Assembly (NCBI RefSeq): GCF_025642785.1
Contig: NZ_JANZKU010000002.1
Location: 1-64,000 of the forward strand
Length of the DNA: 64,000 bases
Direction: 5' to 3'
Origin: Pseudomonas sp. RIT-PI-AD
Lineage (GTDB): Bacteria; Pseudomonadota; Gammaproteobacteria; Pseudomonadales; Pseudomonadaceae
The notes beneath the pieces were generated by a model that had not been told where the DNA came from, did not search any database, and saw only the letters and a program-made list of their open reading frames with translations. This document shows positions 26,944 to 36,269 of the stretch, one piece after another (positions within the stretch are counted from its first letter, which is position 1; every line of letters begins with the position of its first letter). The position numbers were made by a program, and so were the translations under genes.

Positions 26944-27285
26944 GGGCGATGACGGCAGGGATGCCGCGAGAAGGTCGGATGAGTTGCTTCCGGATGCCGG
27001 TCCTAGAGCCTTCGAGCCGAATCCATCGAACGCCGCCGTCACGGGGCCATCGCCCGGTGCCGGCGACCTGCTCAGCGGTTGGCCTGATGGGCTGCATCCT
27101 CGCTCGTTCGAGGCCGGGGCTCGATCACCATGCCTGGCTGGGGTTATTCCCGAGTTCAGGCTCGATCGAGCGACTTCGGCGCCTTTCCTCGCAGGATCAT
27201 GCAAGAAATCCAGCGAAATGGTCTAACCGGCCCATCGCGCAAGGGGCGAGAATGTCGTCCGTCCATGACTAGAGGAGACGACCCC
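26944..27285. other. Spacer between the ice-nucleation and alcohol dehydrogenase genes
   Basis: About 340 bases. A perfect 12-bp palindrome GCTCGATCGAGC lies at 27160-27171, about 115 bp before the dehydrogenase start, and could be a regulator site. No terminator with a T-tract is evident after the ice-nucleation gene and no supported small gene is seen. Confidence 0.45.
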
Positions 27286-28332
27286 ATGTTCGTAAGAGCC
27301 TATGGTGCACTTGCCAGCGACAAGCCTCTTGAGTCTCTGCAAATCCAGAGGCGCGAAACCGGTGCTCACGATGTCCAGATCGACATCGCCTTCTGCGGGG
27401 TCTGCCATTCCGACCTGCACCAAGTCCGTTCGGAATGGGCCGGCACCCAATTCCCCTGCGTGCCCGGGCACGAGATCGTCGGTCGGGTGACGTCCGTAGG
27501 TGCCCATGTAACCGGCTTCGCCCTGGGCGACCTGGTCGGCGTGGGCTGTATCGTGGACAGCTGCAAGCATTGTGAGGACTGCCAGGAGGGGCTGGAGAAC
27601 TACTGCGATGGCATGGTCGGCACCTACAACTTCCCGACAGCGGACGAGCCCGGTTGGACACTCGGCGGCTATTCCCAGAAGATCGTGGTCCACGAACGCT
27701 ACGTGCTGCGGATCAAGCACCCTGAAGATCAGCTCGCCGCCGTGGCGCCGCTCCTCTGCGCGGGCATCACCACCTACTCTCCGCTGCGCCATTGGAATGT
27801 CGGCCCCGGCAAGAAGGTTGGCGTCGTCGGCATCGGCGGTCTCGGCCATATGGGGATCAAGCTGGCCCACGCGATGGGCGCGCACGTGGTGGCGTTCACC
27901 ACCTCGGAGTCCAAGCGCGAGGCCGCCCGGCAGCTCGGAGCCGACGAAGTCGTGGTGTCCCGCAATGAACAGGAACTGGCCCAGCACGGGAAGAGCTTCG
28001 ACTTCATCCTCAATACAGTGGCGGCGCCCCATGACCTGGACGCCTTGCTCCTGTTGCTGAAGCGGGACGGCACGATGGCACTGGTCGGGGCGCCCGCGTC
28101 GCCGCACCCTTCGCCGAATGTCTTCAACTTCATCATGAAACGCCGCTCGCTCGCCGGCTCGATGATCGGCGGGATTCCCGAGACCCAGGAAATGCTCGAC
28201 TTCTGCGCCGAGCACGGAATCGTGGCGGATATCGAGCTGATCCGCGCCAACGAAATCAACGACGCCTACGAGCGCATGCTCAAGGGCGATGTGAAGTACC
28301 GGTTCGTGATCGACAACGCCTCCTTGCAATGA
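27286..28332 (+). CDS. Zinc-dependent alcohol dehydrogenase (YahK/CAD type)
   Basis: 348-residue medium-chain dehydrogenase that would interconvert an alcohol and an aldehyde, probably with NADP(H). Catalytic zinc ligands appear in GVCHSD and PGHE. The structural zinc loop reads CKHCEDCQEGLENYC. The nucleotide fold starts GIGGLGHMG. The ATG at 27286 has AGAGGAGA seven bases upstream; the open frame runs further up without a site. It stands alone in its orientation. Substrate cannot be read from the sequence; cinnamyl-alcohol/aldehyde reductases of the YahK group are the closest by motif. Confidence 0.85.
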   Translation: MFVRAYGALASDKPLESLQIQRRETGAHDVQIDIAFCGVCHSDLHQVRSEWAGTQFPCVPGHEIVGRVTSVGAHVTGFALGDLVGVGCIVDSCKHCEDCQEGLENYCDGMVGTYNFPTADEPGWTLGGYSQKIVVHERYVLRIKHPEDQLAAVAPLLCAGITTYSPLRHWNVGPGKKVGVVGIGGLGHMGIKLAHAMGAHVVAFTTSESKREAARQLGADEVVVSRNEQELAQHGKSFDFILNTVAAPHDLDALLLLLKRDGTMALVGAPASPHPSPNVFNFIMKRRSLAGSMIGGIPETQEMLDFCAEHGIVADIELIRANEINDAYERMLKGDVKYRFVIDNASLQ

Positions 28333-28442
28333 GCGGGCGCCCAGGACACCCGTCCTGATCGCTCGATGCCGCAGGATGTGCTTCACCGCCATGCAAGCGT
28401 TCGCTTCCAGGAGGTCTTGTAGGCGAACGCCGGCCTGTGGGT

Positions 28443-28475
28443 GGGCGGAGCCCCTTGGATGGGGTCACTCCGCCC
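28443..28475 (+). terminator. Long hairpin downstream of the alcohol dehydrogenase gene
   Basis: GGGCGGAG (28443-28450) pairs with CTCCGCCC (28468-28475), and CCCC (28451-28454) with GGGG (28461-28464), leaving a 3-nt bulge and a 6-nt loop. It lies 110 bp after the stop. No T-tract follows, so it may act as a 3' end stabiliser rather than an intrinsic terminator. Confidence 0.4.
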
Positions 28476-28817
28476 TCCTCGCTCCACTGTCCCCCTCGGT
28501 GGACGTCGCTCGTCGCGCTCGGCCGTCGGGGCGATGCGCAAGCGGGCGCGCCCGCATTCACTTGGGAAACCCACCGCCCCCATGACGCGGACCATTCGAA
28601 CGATCCGCGGGTGATCCCTTGCGGACACGGTGGGCACGCTGGACAGCGAGCCGATCGGCTCCGGCAACCCTATTCCCCGAAACGCCGCGTGGCGTCACGA
28701 TCCTGTTCGTAGCGCGCGACGGCTGCCGGACGCCTGGGCCCACGCCCGGAACCACGGACAGTAGTGCCAGGAAAACGCGCTGCCAGCACCTCGCGATCCG
28801 GCACATGAGGCGCCCCG

Positions 28818-28860
28818 CCAAAACGCAAAGCCCGGCGCATCGCTGACGGACACGCCGGGC
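28818..28860 (-). terminator. Terminator of the NCS1 permease gene
   Basis: GCCCGGCG (28830-28837) and CGCCGGGC (28853-28860) form an 8-bp stem with a 15-nt loop. On the minus strand it is followed by TTTGCGTTTTGG. It begins 19 bp past the permease stop. Confidence 0.6.
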
Positions 28861-28879
28861 AAGAGTCGCTAGCCTCGCG

Positions 28880-30295
28880 TCAGCCGTGGCTGGAGGCCAG
28901 GGGGGTGGCCACCTGGCGTCGACGGTAGGCGGTGTCGCGGCTGGCCAGCCAGTAGTACAGCGGCGCGGTGACGATCAACCCGACCAGCCACGACAGGTCC
29001 GCACCGTCGATATGCGCCGCCACCGGGCCCGTGTAGATCGGGGTGTTCATGAACGGGATCTGCACCAGGATGCCGATCACGTAGGCCAGCAGGGCCTGCG
29101 GGTTGAAGCGGCCGTAGACTCCGCCGTCGACGCGGAAGATCGAAGCGATGTCGTATTCGCCCTTGTGGATCGCGTAGAAGTCGATGAGGTTGATCGCCGT
29201 CCACGGCACCAGCACCACCAGCAGGGCCAGTACCAGGTCGACGAAATGACCGATGAAGTCCGCCGAGGCACCGATGGCTGCCACGCAGCAACCGACCAGG
29301 ATGATCAGCGACAGGACCGCCCTGCTCCGCGCGGTCGGAATCCAACGGTAGGCGAAGGTCTGAAGCAAGGTGATCACCGAGAGCACCGCGCCATACAGGT
29401 TCAGCGCGTTGTGGCTGATCACGCTCAACAGGAACAGCACCAACATCAGGGGGCCGATGGCGCCGGTCGCCAGTTTCACCGCATCCATGGTGTCCATACC
29501 CGCCGGGGTGGCCAGCACCGCCACGGCGCCGAACACGAACGAAAGGATGGAGCCCAGGGTAGAACCCAGGTACGTCGCCCAGAAAGTCGAGCCGACCGCG
29601 ACATCCTTGGGCAGGTAGCGCGAATAGTCGGATACGTAGGGCGCGAAGGCGATTTGCCAGAGCGCGGCCAGGGAAACCGTGGCCAGCCAGCCGGAGACGT
29701 TGAAGCCACCGCGGGTGAGGAAGTCGTCGGTCTGCACGTGGGTGAGGATGTAGCCGAAGCCCAGGACGATACCGATGCCCAGCACCCAGGTGCCGATGCG
29801 ATTGAGCACATGGATGAAGCGATAGCCGATGATGCCGATGATCCCCGAGCCCAGCGCCCCGACGACGATGCCCACCGGCACCGGCACGCTTTCCACCACG
29901 CCATGCAGGGACTTGCCCGCCAGGACGATGTTGGATGCGAAGAAGCCGACGTACATCACCCCGGCGATCACCACGACCAGCAGCGCGCCCAGGGAGCCGA
30001 ACTGGGCGCGGCTCTGGATCATCTGCGGGATGCCCATCTGCGGGCCCTGGGCCGAATGCAGGGCCATCAGCACCCCGCCCACTAGGTGGCCGACGACGAT
30101 GGCGACGATGCCCCAGAGCAGGTTCAGGTGGAACAGCTGCACGCCCAGGGCGCCCGTGACGATCGGCAAGGGGGCGATGTTGCCGCCGAACCACAGGGTG
30201 AACAGATCCTTGACCTTTCCGTGGCGGTCCTCGGGAGGGACATATCCGATGGTGTGTTTCTCGATGAGGGGCGTCGTTGTTGCGGTGGTGGACAT
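28880..30295 (-). CDS. NCS1-family cytosine/purine/hydantoin-type permease
   Basis: 471 residues with about 12 membrane segments. Family marks: an N-terminal WFGGNIAPLPIVTGALG, the region PQMIQSRAQFGSLGA, and SDYSRYLP in the middle, all typical of nucleobase:cation symport-1 proteins such as CodB. The ATG at 30295 has GGAG six bases upstream; a TTG start at 30307 is also possible. It is divergent from the LysR gene at 30700 across a 404-bp gap, which is probably the control region. The substrate is likely a nucleobase, hydantoin, thiamine precursor or allantoin; the sequence does not decide. No catabolic enzyme is adjacent. Confidence 0.82.
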   Translation of the reverse strand: MSTTATTTPLIEKHTIGYVPPEDRHGKVKDLFTLWFGGNIAPLPIVTGALGVQLFHLNLLWGIVAIVVGHLVGGVLMALHSAQGPQMGIPQMIQSRAQFGSLGALLVVVIAGVMYVGFFASNIVLAGKSLHGVVESVPVPVGIVVGALGSGIIGIIGYRFIHVLNRIGTWVLGIGIVLGFGYILTHVQTDDFLTRGGFNVSGWLATVSLAALWQIAFAPYVSDYSRYLPKDVAVGSTFWATYLGSTLGSILSFVFGAVAVLATPAGMDTMDAVKLATGAIGPLMLVLFLLSVISHNALNLYGAVLSVITLLQTFAYRWIPTARSRAVLSLIILVGCCVAAIGASADFIGHFVDLVLALLVVLVPWTAINLIDFYAIHKGEYDIASIFRVDGGVYGRFNPQALLAYVIGILVQIPFMNTPIYTGPVAAHIDGADLSWLVGLIVTAPLYYWLASRDTAYRRRQVATPLASSHG

Positions 30296-30699
30296 GACGG
30301 ACTCCAAGGCAAGGGTGAGTACGTGGACGTACTTCGGTACGCGCCGACGAGCCGGCGCATTTCTTGTTGGGAGCGATCATGGGCAAAGAGCCGAAGCAGG
30401 CAAATTACTAAAAATGTTTCTTCAAACCTTAAAAAATGTTCCTGCGCCTTTACAGCGTCGCACGCGGGCACCCGCCGTTGCGCGAGGGTTCGACCTCTCC
30501 CCGGGCGGCGCCAGGACAGCGAACGTCGAGAGGGCGCGCGGCGCCGCGGTACGGCGGGCCGGAAAGGTCTGCCCCGCCGCAATGGCTGCGACGAGCCAGG
30601 CAAAATGTTCCCAATGCCCAGCAAAATCCGTTGCAGTGCCCGGCCATGGCATGCGTCGGGCGGGGTAAGGTAGGCGAAACCTTCGCCCGAGGTGCCGCC
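30296..30699. promoter_or_regulatory. Divergent control region with three AAAATGTT(T/C)C repeats
   Basis: The ten-base motif occurs at 30411-30420 (ending TTTC) and twice identically at 30433-30442 and 30602-30611 (ending TTCC), all in the same orientation. The first two are 22 bp apart, about two helical turns. The region lies between the NCS1 permease and the LysR gene, where LysR proteins normally bind. No coding sequence is supported inside it. Confidence 0.4.
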
Positions 30700-31611
30700 G
30701 TGGCCTCCTATACCCTGCGTCAGTTGAAGTACTTCGTCACCACCGTCGAATGCGGCAGCGTGGCCGAGGCCTCGCGCAAGCTGTACATCGCCCAACCCTC
30801 GATCTCGACGGCGGTCAAGGGCCTGGAGGACAGCTTCGGCGTGCAACTGCTCATTCGCCATCACGCCCAGGGCGTGTCGTTGACGCCGTCCGGCGCGCGC
30901 TTCTACCGCAAGGCCCAGAAACTGCTGCGGATGGCATGGGAGTTCGAGCAGAACGCGCTGGCCGACAACGACATGGTCAGCGGACAGGTCGACATCGGCT
31001 GCTTCGAAACCGTCGCCCCGCTCTACCTGCCACGCCTGATCGCCGGTTTCCGCCAGCGCTTTCCAGGCGTGGAGATCCGCCTGCAGGACGGCGAGCAACA
31101 GGAGTTGGTGCAAGGCCTGACCAGCGGACGTTTCGACCTGGCGATCTTCTATGAGCACGACCTGGACAGCACCATCGAGACGGAAGCGTTGATGGCGCCG
31201 CGGCGGCCTTATGTCTTGCTGCCGGCGGGACATCGGTTCGCCGACCAGGCCCAGGTGTCGCTGCGCGACCTGGCGCTGGAACCCATGATCCTGCTGGACG
31301 TGCAGCCGAGCCGGACCTACTTCGTGAGCATCTTCGAGGAGCTGGGGTTGAGCCCGAACATCGCCTTCAGCTCGCCGTCGATCGAAATGGTGCGCGGCAT
31401 GGTGGGCCAGGGGTTCGGCTTCGCGGTGCTGGTGACGCGGCCCCACTCCAGCATCACCTACGATGGCCAACGCCTGGTGTGCGTGGAGATCGCCGAGGAG
31501 GTGTCCGGCTCGGCGCTGGTCGCCGGCTGGCTCAAGCGCACGCAACTGACCAAGCCCGCCCAGGCGTTCATGGGCTATTGCAAGGAACGCTTCGGGGAAT
31601 GGCTGGCCTAG
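30700..31611 (+). CDS. LysR-family transcriptional regulator
   Basis: 303 residues. The N-terminal winged helix reads TLRQLKYFVTTVECGSVAEASRKLYIAQPSIS, followed by the LysR dimerisation helix and an effector-binding domain from about residue 90 (VDIGCFETVAPLYLP). The GTG at 30700 is preferred because GAGG precedes it and it starts right at the DNA-binding domain; the open frame extends upstream without conserved residues. Its divergent position makes the NCS1 permease gene the likely target, with a nucleobase-like compound as co-inducer. Confidence 0.85.
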   Translation: MASYTLRQLKYFVTTVECGSVAEASRKLYIAQPSISTAVKGLEDSFGVQLLIRHHAQGVSLTPSGARFYRKAQKLLRMAWEFEQNALADNDMVSGQVDIGCFETVAPLYLPRLIAGFRQRFPGVEIRLQDGEQQELVQGLTSGRFDLAIFYEHDLDSTIETEALMAPRRPYVLLPAGHRFADQAQVSLRDLALEPMILLDVQPSRTYFVSIFEELGLSPNIAFSSPSIEMVRGMVGQGFGFAVLVTRPHSSITYDGQRLVCVEIAEEVSGSALVAGWLKRTQLTKPAQAFMGYCKERFGEWLA

Positions 31612-31647
31612 CGCCGGTCAACGCGATGACTCCGGCCCGCTTCCCAT

Positions 31648-32607
31648 TCACAGCCCTTCGTGCCGCGCGGTGTCGAGGGCGCTCCAGCTTGCAGGGGCCG
31701 CCAAGGCCGCCTTGTATTGCTGCGGAGACTGGCCCAGGACACGCTTGAACGCGGTGGAAAACGCGCTGATCGATTCGTAACCCAGGGACGACGCCAGCCG
31801 GGTGATGGATTCCGCCGAATGCTCGAGCCGGTCGCAGGCCAGCACCATGCGCCAGCGCGTCAGGTACTGCATTGGCGTCTCGCCCATGACTGCGCGGAAC
31901 CGGGTGGCGAAAACCGTTCTCGACATGCCCGCTTGCACGCCCAGCGCCTGCACGGTCCACCGCCGTGCCGGTTCGGCGTGGAGGCTCTGCAGCGCACGCC
32001 GCAGACGTCGATCCGCGAGCGCAGCGAGCCAGCCCGTTTCCGCGTGGGACGCGTCGGCCAGGTGGGCGCGCAACGCCTGCACCAGCATCATGTGGGCCAG
32101 ATCCTGCGCCAGCAGGCGTGCGCCAGGCATCGCGTCGCGCATCTCCTGCATCATCCGTTCGACGGCCCAGCGCAGCGCGGCCTGCTCCCCCTGCCCGCTC
32201 AGGTGCACCACGGGCGGCAAAAGGCCAAGGAGCATGTCCGCATGACTGCCCGTGACGGCGAAGCGGGCGCCCGCCAGGGAAAACGTCGCTCCCGTTCCCA
32301 GCACGACCGTACCGCCCTGGCTGGCCGGCGGAAACAGCCTGGCGGCATCCTGCGCGGGCAACGACAGGTCGCTGGCCAGTCGAAACGACCGGCCGCGCGG
32401 GAGCACGAAAGCATTGTCCCGTTCGAGGCGTATCGGCCGCTCCACCCCGTCGACCGCCATCCAGCAGCCTCCGGAAAGAATGGAGTAGCACTTGATCTGC
32501 CCGTGCTGGCCGGCGAAGTCGATCGACCAGTCGCCACCCGCCCTGAAGCCCGACGAGAGGGTCGCCGCGGGACGCAAGAGGGAGAGCAGGTCGGAGAGCG
32601 GGTCCAT
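31648..32607 (-). CDS. AraC-family transcriptional regulator
   Basis: 319 residues from the Met at 32607 (MDPLSDLLSLLRP); the frame extends 20 codons upstream without a ribosome site, and none is obvious at 32607 either. The N-terminal half is a cupin-type sensing domain (WSIDFAGQHGQIKCYSILSG). The C-terminal 100 residues hold the double helix-turn-helix (TVQALGVQAGMSRTVFATRFRAVMG and ITRLASSLGYESISAFSTAFKRVLGQSPQQY). It is divergent from an NmrA-type gene 133 bp away and probably controls it. This cupin/AraC architecture is common for regulators of small oxidoreductase genes. Confidence 0.85.
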   Translation of the reverse strand: MDPLSDLLSLLRPAATLSSGFRAGGDWSIDFAGQHGQIKCYSILSGGCWMAVDGVERPIRLERDNAFVLPRGRSFRLASDLSLPAQDAARLFPPASQGGTVVLGTGATFSLAGARFAVTGSHADMLLGLLPPVVHLSGQGEQAALRWAVERMMQEMRDAMPGARLLAQDLAHMMLVQALRAHLADASHAETGWLAALADRRLRRALQSLHAEPARRWTVQALGVQAGMSRTVFATRFRAVMGETPMQYLTRWRMVLACDRLEHSAESITRLASSLGYESISAFSTAFKRVLGQSPQQYKAALAAPASWSALDTARHEGL

Positions 32608-32740
32608 GGGAAACGAACGCTCGATAAAATTATGCGCACCATAAAGAATGCAGCGTTCTCGTCGCAAGCGCTAAGGTAACCACTGAACCGCGACCAACGC
32701 GCTGAATCCCTTGACGCGCACTTTCATCAGGAGAGCCTCG

Positions 32741-33625
32741 ATGCTCGTCGTGACCGCCCCGACCAGCCAGATTGGCAGCCAGCTGCTTCCCCACTTGCTC
32801 GCGACGGAGACACCGCTCCGGGTCATCGTGCGCGACGCCTCGAAGCTTCCGCCCGCGGTACGCGACCGCGTCGAGGTCGTGGAGGGAAGCCATGCGGATG
32901 CGGCAACGGTCGAGCGCGCCTTCGACGGCGCGCATGGCCTGTTCTGGCTCGTTCCCGCCAACCCGAAGGCCGCCAGTGTCGCCCAGGCCTACGTGGACTT
33001 CAGCCGCCCTGCCGCCGCGGCGCTCGCCACCGGCAGCATCACCCGGGTGGTGGAGATCACGGCCCTGGGCCGCGGCACCGTCCAGGCTCTGGACGCGGGT
33101 TACGTGACCGGCTCACTGGCCATGGACGATCTCATCGCCGCCACCGGCGTGCACCAGCGTGCGCTCGCCATGCCTTCGTTCATGGACAACATCCTGATGC
33201 AATTGCGGGTGTTGCGTGAGACAGGGGCGTTCTTCCTGCCGATACCCGGCGATCTGCAGCTGCCTTCCTGCTCGACGGGCGACATCGCCGCCGTGGCCGC
33301 GCGCTGGTTGCTGGATGGCGATTGGGTGGGGCAGCAGGACGTGCCGGTGCTCGGCCCGGAGAACATTTCCTTCAACCAGATGGCGAGGATCATGAGCGAA
33401 GTCCTGGGCCGCGATATCGCCTACCAGCAGATTTCCCTCGACGCCTACAAGGCCCAGTTCCTGGGCTTCGGTTTTTCCGATGCCATGGCCGAGGGCATGA
33501 CCGCCATGGCCCGCGCGAAGAGCGAGGGGCTCGATCTGGGCGTCACCAGGAGTCCCGAGAGCACCACGCCCACCCACTTCCGTCAGTGGTGCGAGAGCAT
33601 CCTCAGGCCGGCCTTTCTGGCTTGA
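32741..33625 (+). CDS. NmrA-family NAD(P)-binding protein
   Basis: 294 residues. A Rossmann fold begins directly (LVVTAPTSQIGSQLLPHLL), followed by LRVIVRDASKLP and a loose C-terminal substrate domain. No catalytic YxxxK is seen, so it is an atypical short-chain dehydrogenase (NmrA/YtfG-type) that may act as a quinone or aldehyde reductase or as a redox sensor. The ATG at 32741 follows AGGAGA seven bases upstream; an earlier in-frame start lacks this. It is divergent from the AraC gene. Confidence 0.8.
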   Translation: MLVVTAPTSQIGSQLLPHLLATETPLRVIVRDASKLPPAVRDRVEVVEGSHADAATVERAFDGAHGLFWLVPANPKAASVAQAYVDFSRPAAAALATGSITRVVEITALGRGTVQALDAGYVTGSLAMDDLIAATGVHQRALAMPSFMDNILMQLRVLRETGAFFLPIPGDLQLPSCSTGDIAAVAARWLLDGDWVGQQDVPVLGPENISFNQMARIMSEVLGRDIAYQQISLDAYKAQFLGFGFSDAMAEGMTAMARAKSEGLDLGVTRSPESTTPTHFRQWCESILRPAFLA

Positions 33626-34011
33626 GCGGCGACGGGGTTCGATGGAGTGTCCGGCGGTCCCCGCCTCGTCGCTGCCGGCACGAGCGCGCAGTGGCCGAGG
33701 CGTGATCGGAGTCATCGGCGCCGGCCGCCGGGCGCCCTGGCAAGGGTGCCGCGGGCGGAGGACTCGAACTCACCCCGTCGACCGATGACGCAGGGATCTC
33801 GTCCAAGACGGGCCACACCGGCGAGACGGATTGTTCCGCCACGCGCAGCAGCCTTGAGCACATCCCGGGGACACCGCCCCCCGAACCTGTCGTACCGGGA
33901 ACGGTTCCCCAGCGGGTGCCGGGCAGCAGCTTTCGAAACAACCGGGCTCCGCGGAATCGCCCCATGCCCCGCCGCTCGATTTTTGCCCGTCGAGCGGCTG
34001 CTCGCAGGCTT
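33626..34011. other. Spacer between the NmrA gene and the minus-strand cassette
   Basis: About 390 bases between convergent units. One stem-loop is visible: GGCGCCCT (33731-33738) with AGGGTGCC (33743-33750), tetraloop GGCA, without a T-tract. The text around 33765-33780 has a TTCGAGTC sequence on the minus strand reminiscent of a tRNA T-loop, but no tRNA can be folded. No supported gene. Confidence 0.4.
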
Positions 34012-35181
34012 TCAAGGAGCCTCTGGCTCGCTCAAATAGGCCGCCAGGCGGTCCATCAGCCGGTCGCAGGCCGCCAGTTGCTCGACGCTGACGTATTCGT
34101 CGGGCTTATGCCCCTGGTCCATGCTGCCGGGTCCGCAGACCACCGTGGGAATGCCAGCCTGGTCGAACAGGCCACCTTCCGTACCGAAGGCCACGGTGCC
34201 GAAGGCCTCGCTGCCGCAGAGCCGTGCGATCAGGCGCGCGGCGGCGCTGTCCGCCGGCGTCGCCAGGCCCGGATAGGCCGACAGGGTTTCGAAGCGAATC
34301 CCGGTATCGGGCTTCACCGCGCGCATCGCCGGCAGCAGCGTCCGTTCGGCGTAATCCTGCAATTGCTCGACCACCTCCTGGGGCGCGAAGGCGGGCAACG
34401 CGCGTACTTCGAAATCGAAACGGCAGTCGGCCGGGACGATATTCAATGCCGTACCGCCCTGGATCACACCGACCTGCACGGTGGAATACGCCGGATCGAA
34501 GCGTGGGTCGTGCCGCTGCGGCTCGGCCAGACGCGCGCCGATCTCCCCCAGCCGGCCGATCAACCGCGCCGCCTGCTCGATGGCATTCACCCCATAGGGC
34601 GCATAGGCCGAATGGCAGGCGGCACCATGCACATGGCAACGCATCGCCAGCTTGCCCTTGTGGCCGAGCACCGGTTTCAGCCCGGTCGGCTCGCCGATCA
34701 GGCACAGCGCAGGCCGGGGGATGCGTTGCGGCAGGACTTCGAGCAGGCCGCGCACGCCCAGGCATCCGACCTCTTCGTCGTAGGAAAACGCCAGGTGCAC
34801 CGGGCGACGCAACGGATGCGCGAGGAAGATCGGCACGGCCGCCAGCACCGAGGCCAGGTAGCCTTTCATATCGGCCGTGCCGCGCCCGAACAGCTTGCCG
34901 CCCTCCTCGCTCAGGCAAAAAGGGTTCACCGTCCAGGCCTGACCGTCCACCGGCACCACGTCGGTATGCCCGGACAGCACGATGCCGCCGGCCACCCTGG
35001 GCCCGAGGGTGGCGAGGAGATTGGCCTTGGTCCGTTCGGCGTTGTAGATCAGTTCGCAGTCGACGCCCAACCCCCGCAGGTAGTCGCGCACGAACTCGAT
35101 CAGTTCCAGGTTCGAGTCGCGACTGACCGTCGCGAAAGCCACCAACTGCGCGAGCAGGGCGCGGCTGCGCGGTTCACTCAT
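34012..35181 (-). CDS. M20-family deacetylase, ArgE-like
   Basis: 389-residue zinc hydrolase of the acetylornithine deacetylase/succinyl-diaminopimelate desuccinylase group. Metal ligands are seen as H72 and D74 in SGHTDVVP, D104 in GRGTADMKG, and the catalytic/metal pair E136-E137 in YDEEVGC. Its start overlaps the DUF1028 gene by 8 bp. As the last gene of a cassette with a flavin monooxygenase, RidA and a DUF1028 protein, it more likely cleaves an N-acyl or amide bond of a catabolic intermediate than serves arginine synthesis. Confidence 0.82.
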   Translation of the reverse strand: MSEPRSRALLAQLVAFATVSRDSNLELIEFVRDYLRGLGVDCELIYNAERTKANLLATLGPRVAGGIVLSGHTDVVPVDGQAWTVNPFCLSEEGGKLFGRGTADMKGYLASVLAAVPIFLAHPLRRPVHLAFSYDEEVGCLGVRGLLEVLPQRIPRPALCLIGEPTGLKPVLGHKGKLAMRCHVHGAACHSAYAPYGVNAIEQAARLIGRLGEIGARLAEPQRHDPRFDPAYSTVQVGVIQGGTALNIVPADCRFDFEVRALPAFAPQEVVEQLQDYAERTLLPAMRAVKPDTGIRFETLSAYPGLATPADSAAARLIARLCGSEAFGTVAFGTEGGLFDQAGIPTVVCGPGSMDQGHKPDEYVSVEQLAACDRLMDRLAAYLSEPEAP

Positions 35182-35848
35182 CGCCGGGCACCCCGTAACG
35201 CGGAGCCTGGGTCGGATCGAGGGCGCGGGTCAGGTAGTCCTGCAACTGCGGCTGGTAGGCCTCCCAGAGCCTGCCCAGTTCGCCGATGGGATTTTCCTCG
35301 GCCCAGTCCACCCGCAGGTCGACGATCGGCCAGGTCAGTTCGCCGACCACCGACAGCGCCGCCGAATGCACCGCCCCGGCTTCGCCGCCGACGTCCTGGC
35401 CGGCCTGCAAGGCCTGCACCAAACGCGCGGCGAGACAGCCCTCGCTGCGTTCGAAAGCCGCGACCATGGCTTCGATCACCGCGCGGTTGGCCAGGAGATT
35501 GCCGGCCGCCACGCACTGCTCGCCGACCAGCGCGTTGTGGGTGCCGAGCGTGTGGCTGCCGCTGAAAGCCGCGGCACGACCCTGGGCGTCGAGCACCGCC
35601 ACCTGGCGGTACTGGCCGTACCCGTTGCTGTTCAGGCAACGGTCAAGGGCCTGCGACGGTGCCGATCCGCCCGCCAGTTCGTCGAGGATCTGCGGGCCGA
35701 GGGCCGGCAGGGTGATGTTCTGGCTCGACACCGCGCCGACCCCGGCCCTCAGCCAGGGGCAGCGCGCGCCCACGGCGATGCTCGAAGAACTGATGGCGAT
35801 ACCCAATTGACCGGTTTCGGCGCAGCGGCCGACGATGGAAAAGGTCAT
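35174..35848 (-). CDS. DUF1028-family Ntn-hydrolase-like protein
   Basis: 224 residues, starting MTFSIVGRCAETGQLGIAISSSS and containing AVGARCPWLRAGVGAVSSQN, GSHTLGTHNALVGEQCVAAGN and the WPIVDLRVDW segment, all typical of DUF1028. The family has an N-terminal-nucleophile hydrolase fold and unknown substrate. It lies 10 bp downstream of the RidA gene, its stop overlaps the M20 gene, and the same partners recur around DUF1028 in other proteobacteria as I recall. A role in amide or peptide-like bond cleavage is plausible. Confidence 0.8.
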   Translation of the reverse strand: MTFSIVGRCAETGQLGIAISSSSIAVGARCPWLRAGVGAVSSQNITLPALGPQILDELAGGSAPSQALDRCLNSNGYGQYRQVAVLDAQGRAAAFSGSHTLGTHNALVGEQCVAAGNLLANRAVIEAMVAAFERSEGCLAARLVQALQAGQDVGGEAGAVHSAALSVVGELTWPIVDLRVDWAEENPIGELGRLWEAYQPQLQDYLTRALDPTQAPRYGVPGDE

Positions 35849-35858
35849 GTCCGCTTCC

Positions 35859-36269
35859 TCATTCGGGGATCACCGCGATCACGTCGATTTCCATCAGCCA
35901 CTGTGGCTGGCCGAGGGCACTTACCACCAGTCCGGTGGAAATCGGGAATACGCCCTTGAGCCATTTGCCGACCTCCTGATACACCGGCTCGCGGTAGCGC
36001 GGATCGATCAGGTAAGTGGTGGTCTTGACGATATGGCTGAGGTCGCTGCCCGCTTCCTCGAGCAACTGCTTGACGTTGCGCATCGCCTGTTCGGCCTGCG
36101 CCCGTGGATCGCCGAGCCCCACCAACTGGCCGTCGAAGTCGGTGCCCACCTGGCCGCGGACATAGACGGTGTTACCCGCCCGCACGGCCTGGCACAGGTC
36201 GTTGTCGAGGGTCTGGTTCGGGTAGGTGTCCTTGGTGTTGAACATGCGGATGCGGGTATGAGTGGGCAT
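35859..36269 (-). CDS. RidA-family protein (enamine/imine deaminase)
   Basis: 136 residues, the normal RidA/YjgF length. Seen: VYVRGQVGTDFDGQLVG, DPRAQAEQAMRNVKQLLEEAGS, and the C-terminal LMEIDVIAVIPE. The Arg expected in the C-terminal catalytic region of classical RidA (the xCxRAC-type motif) is not evident, so it belongs to a RidA subgroup whose activity is less certain. The ATG shares one base with the stop of the monooxygenase gene. A job hydrolysing an unstable imine made by the monooxygenase is a reasonable inference. Confidence 0.85.
   Translation of the reverse strand: MPTHTRIRMFNTKDTYPNQTLDNDLCQAVRAGNTVYVRGQVGTDFDGQLVGLGDPRAQAEQAMRNVKQLLEEAGSDLSHIVKTTTYLIDPRYREPVYQEVGKWLKGVFPISTGLVVSALGQPQWLMEIDVIAVIPE

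Larger units (their letters stand above)
28333..28879. other. Long spacer between convergent genes
   Basis: About 550 bases between the dehydrogenase and permease genes, holding the two hairpins listed separately. Several overlapping open frames on both strands have no ribosome sites, no recognisable domain, and conflict with each other; none is called. Confidence 0.5.

Noticed and set aside
28376..28846. Several overlapping frames between the dehydrogenase and permease genes.
   Set aside because: High-G+C DNA gives long accidental frames; none has a ribosome site or a protein-like composition.
33760..33860. Minus-strand text with GAGTTCGAGTCCT and GGCGGA/TCCGCC suggested a tRNA with a long variable arm.
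   Set aside because: The T-stem does not pair (GTGAG against CCTCC), no anticodon arm can be folded, and no CCA or tRNA consensus D-arm is present.
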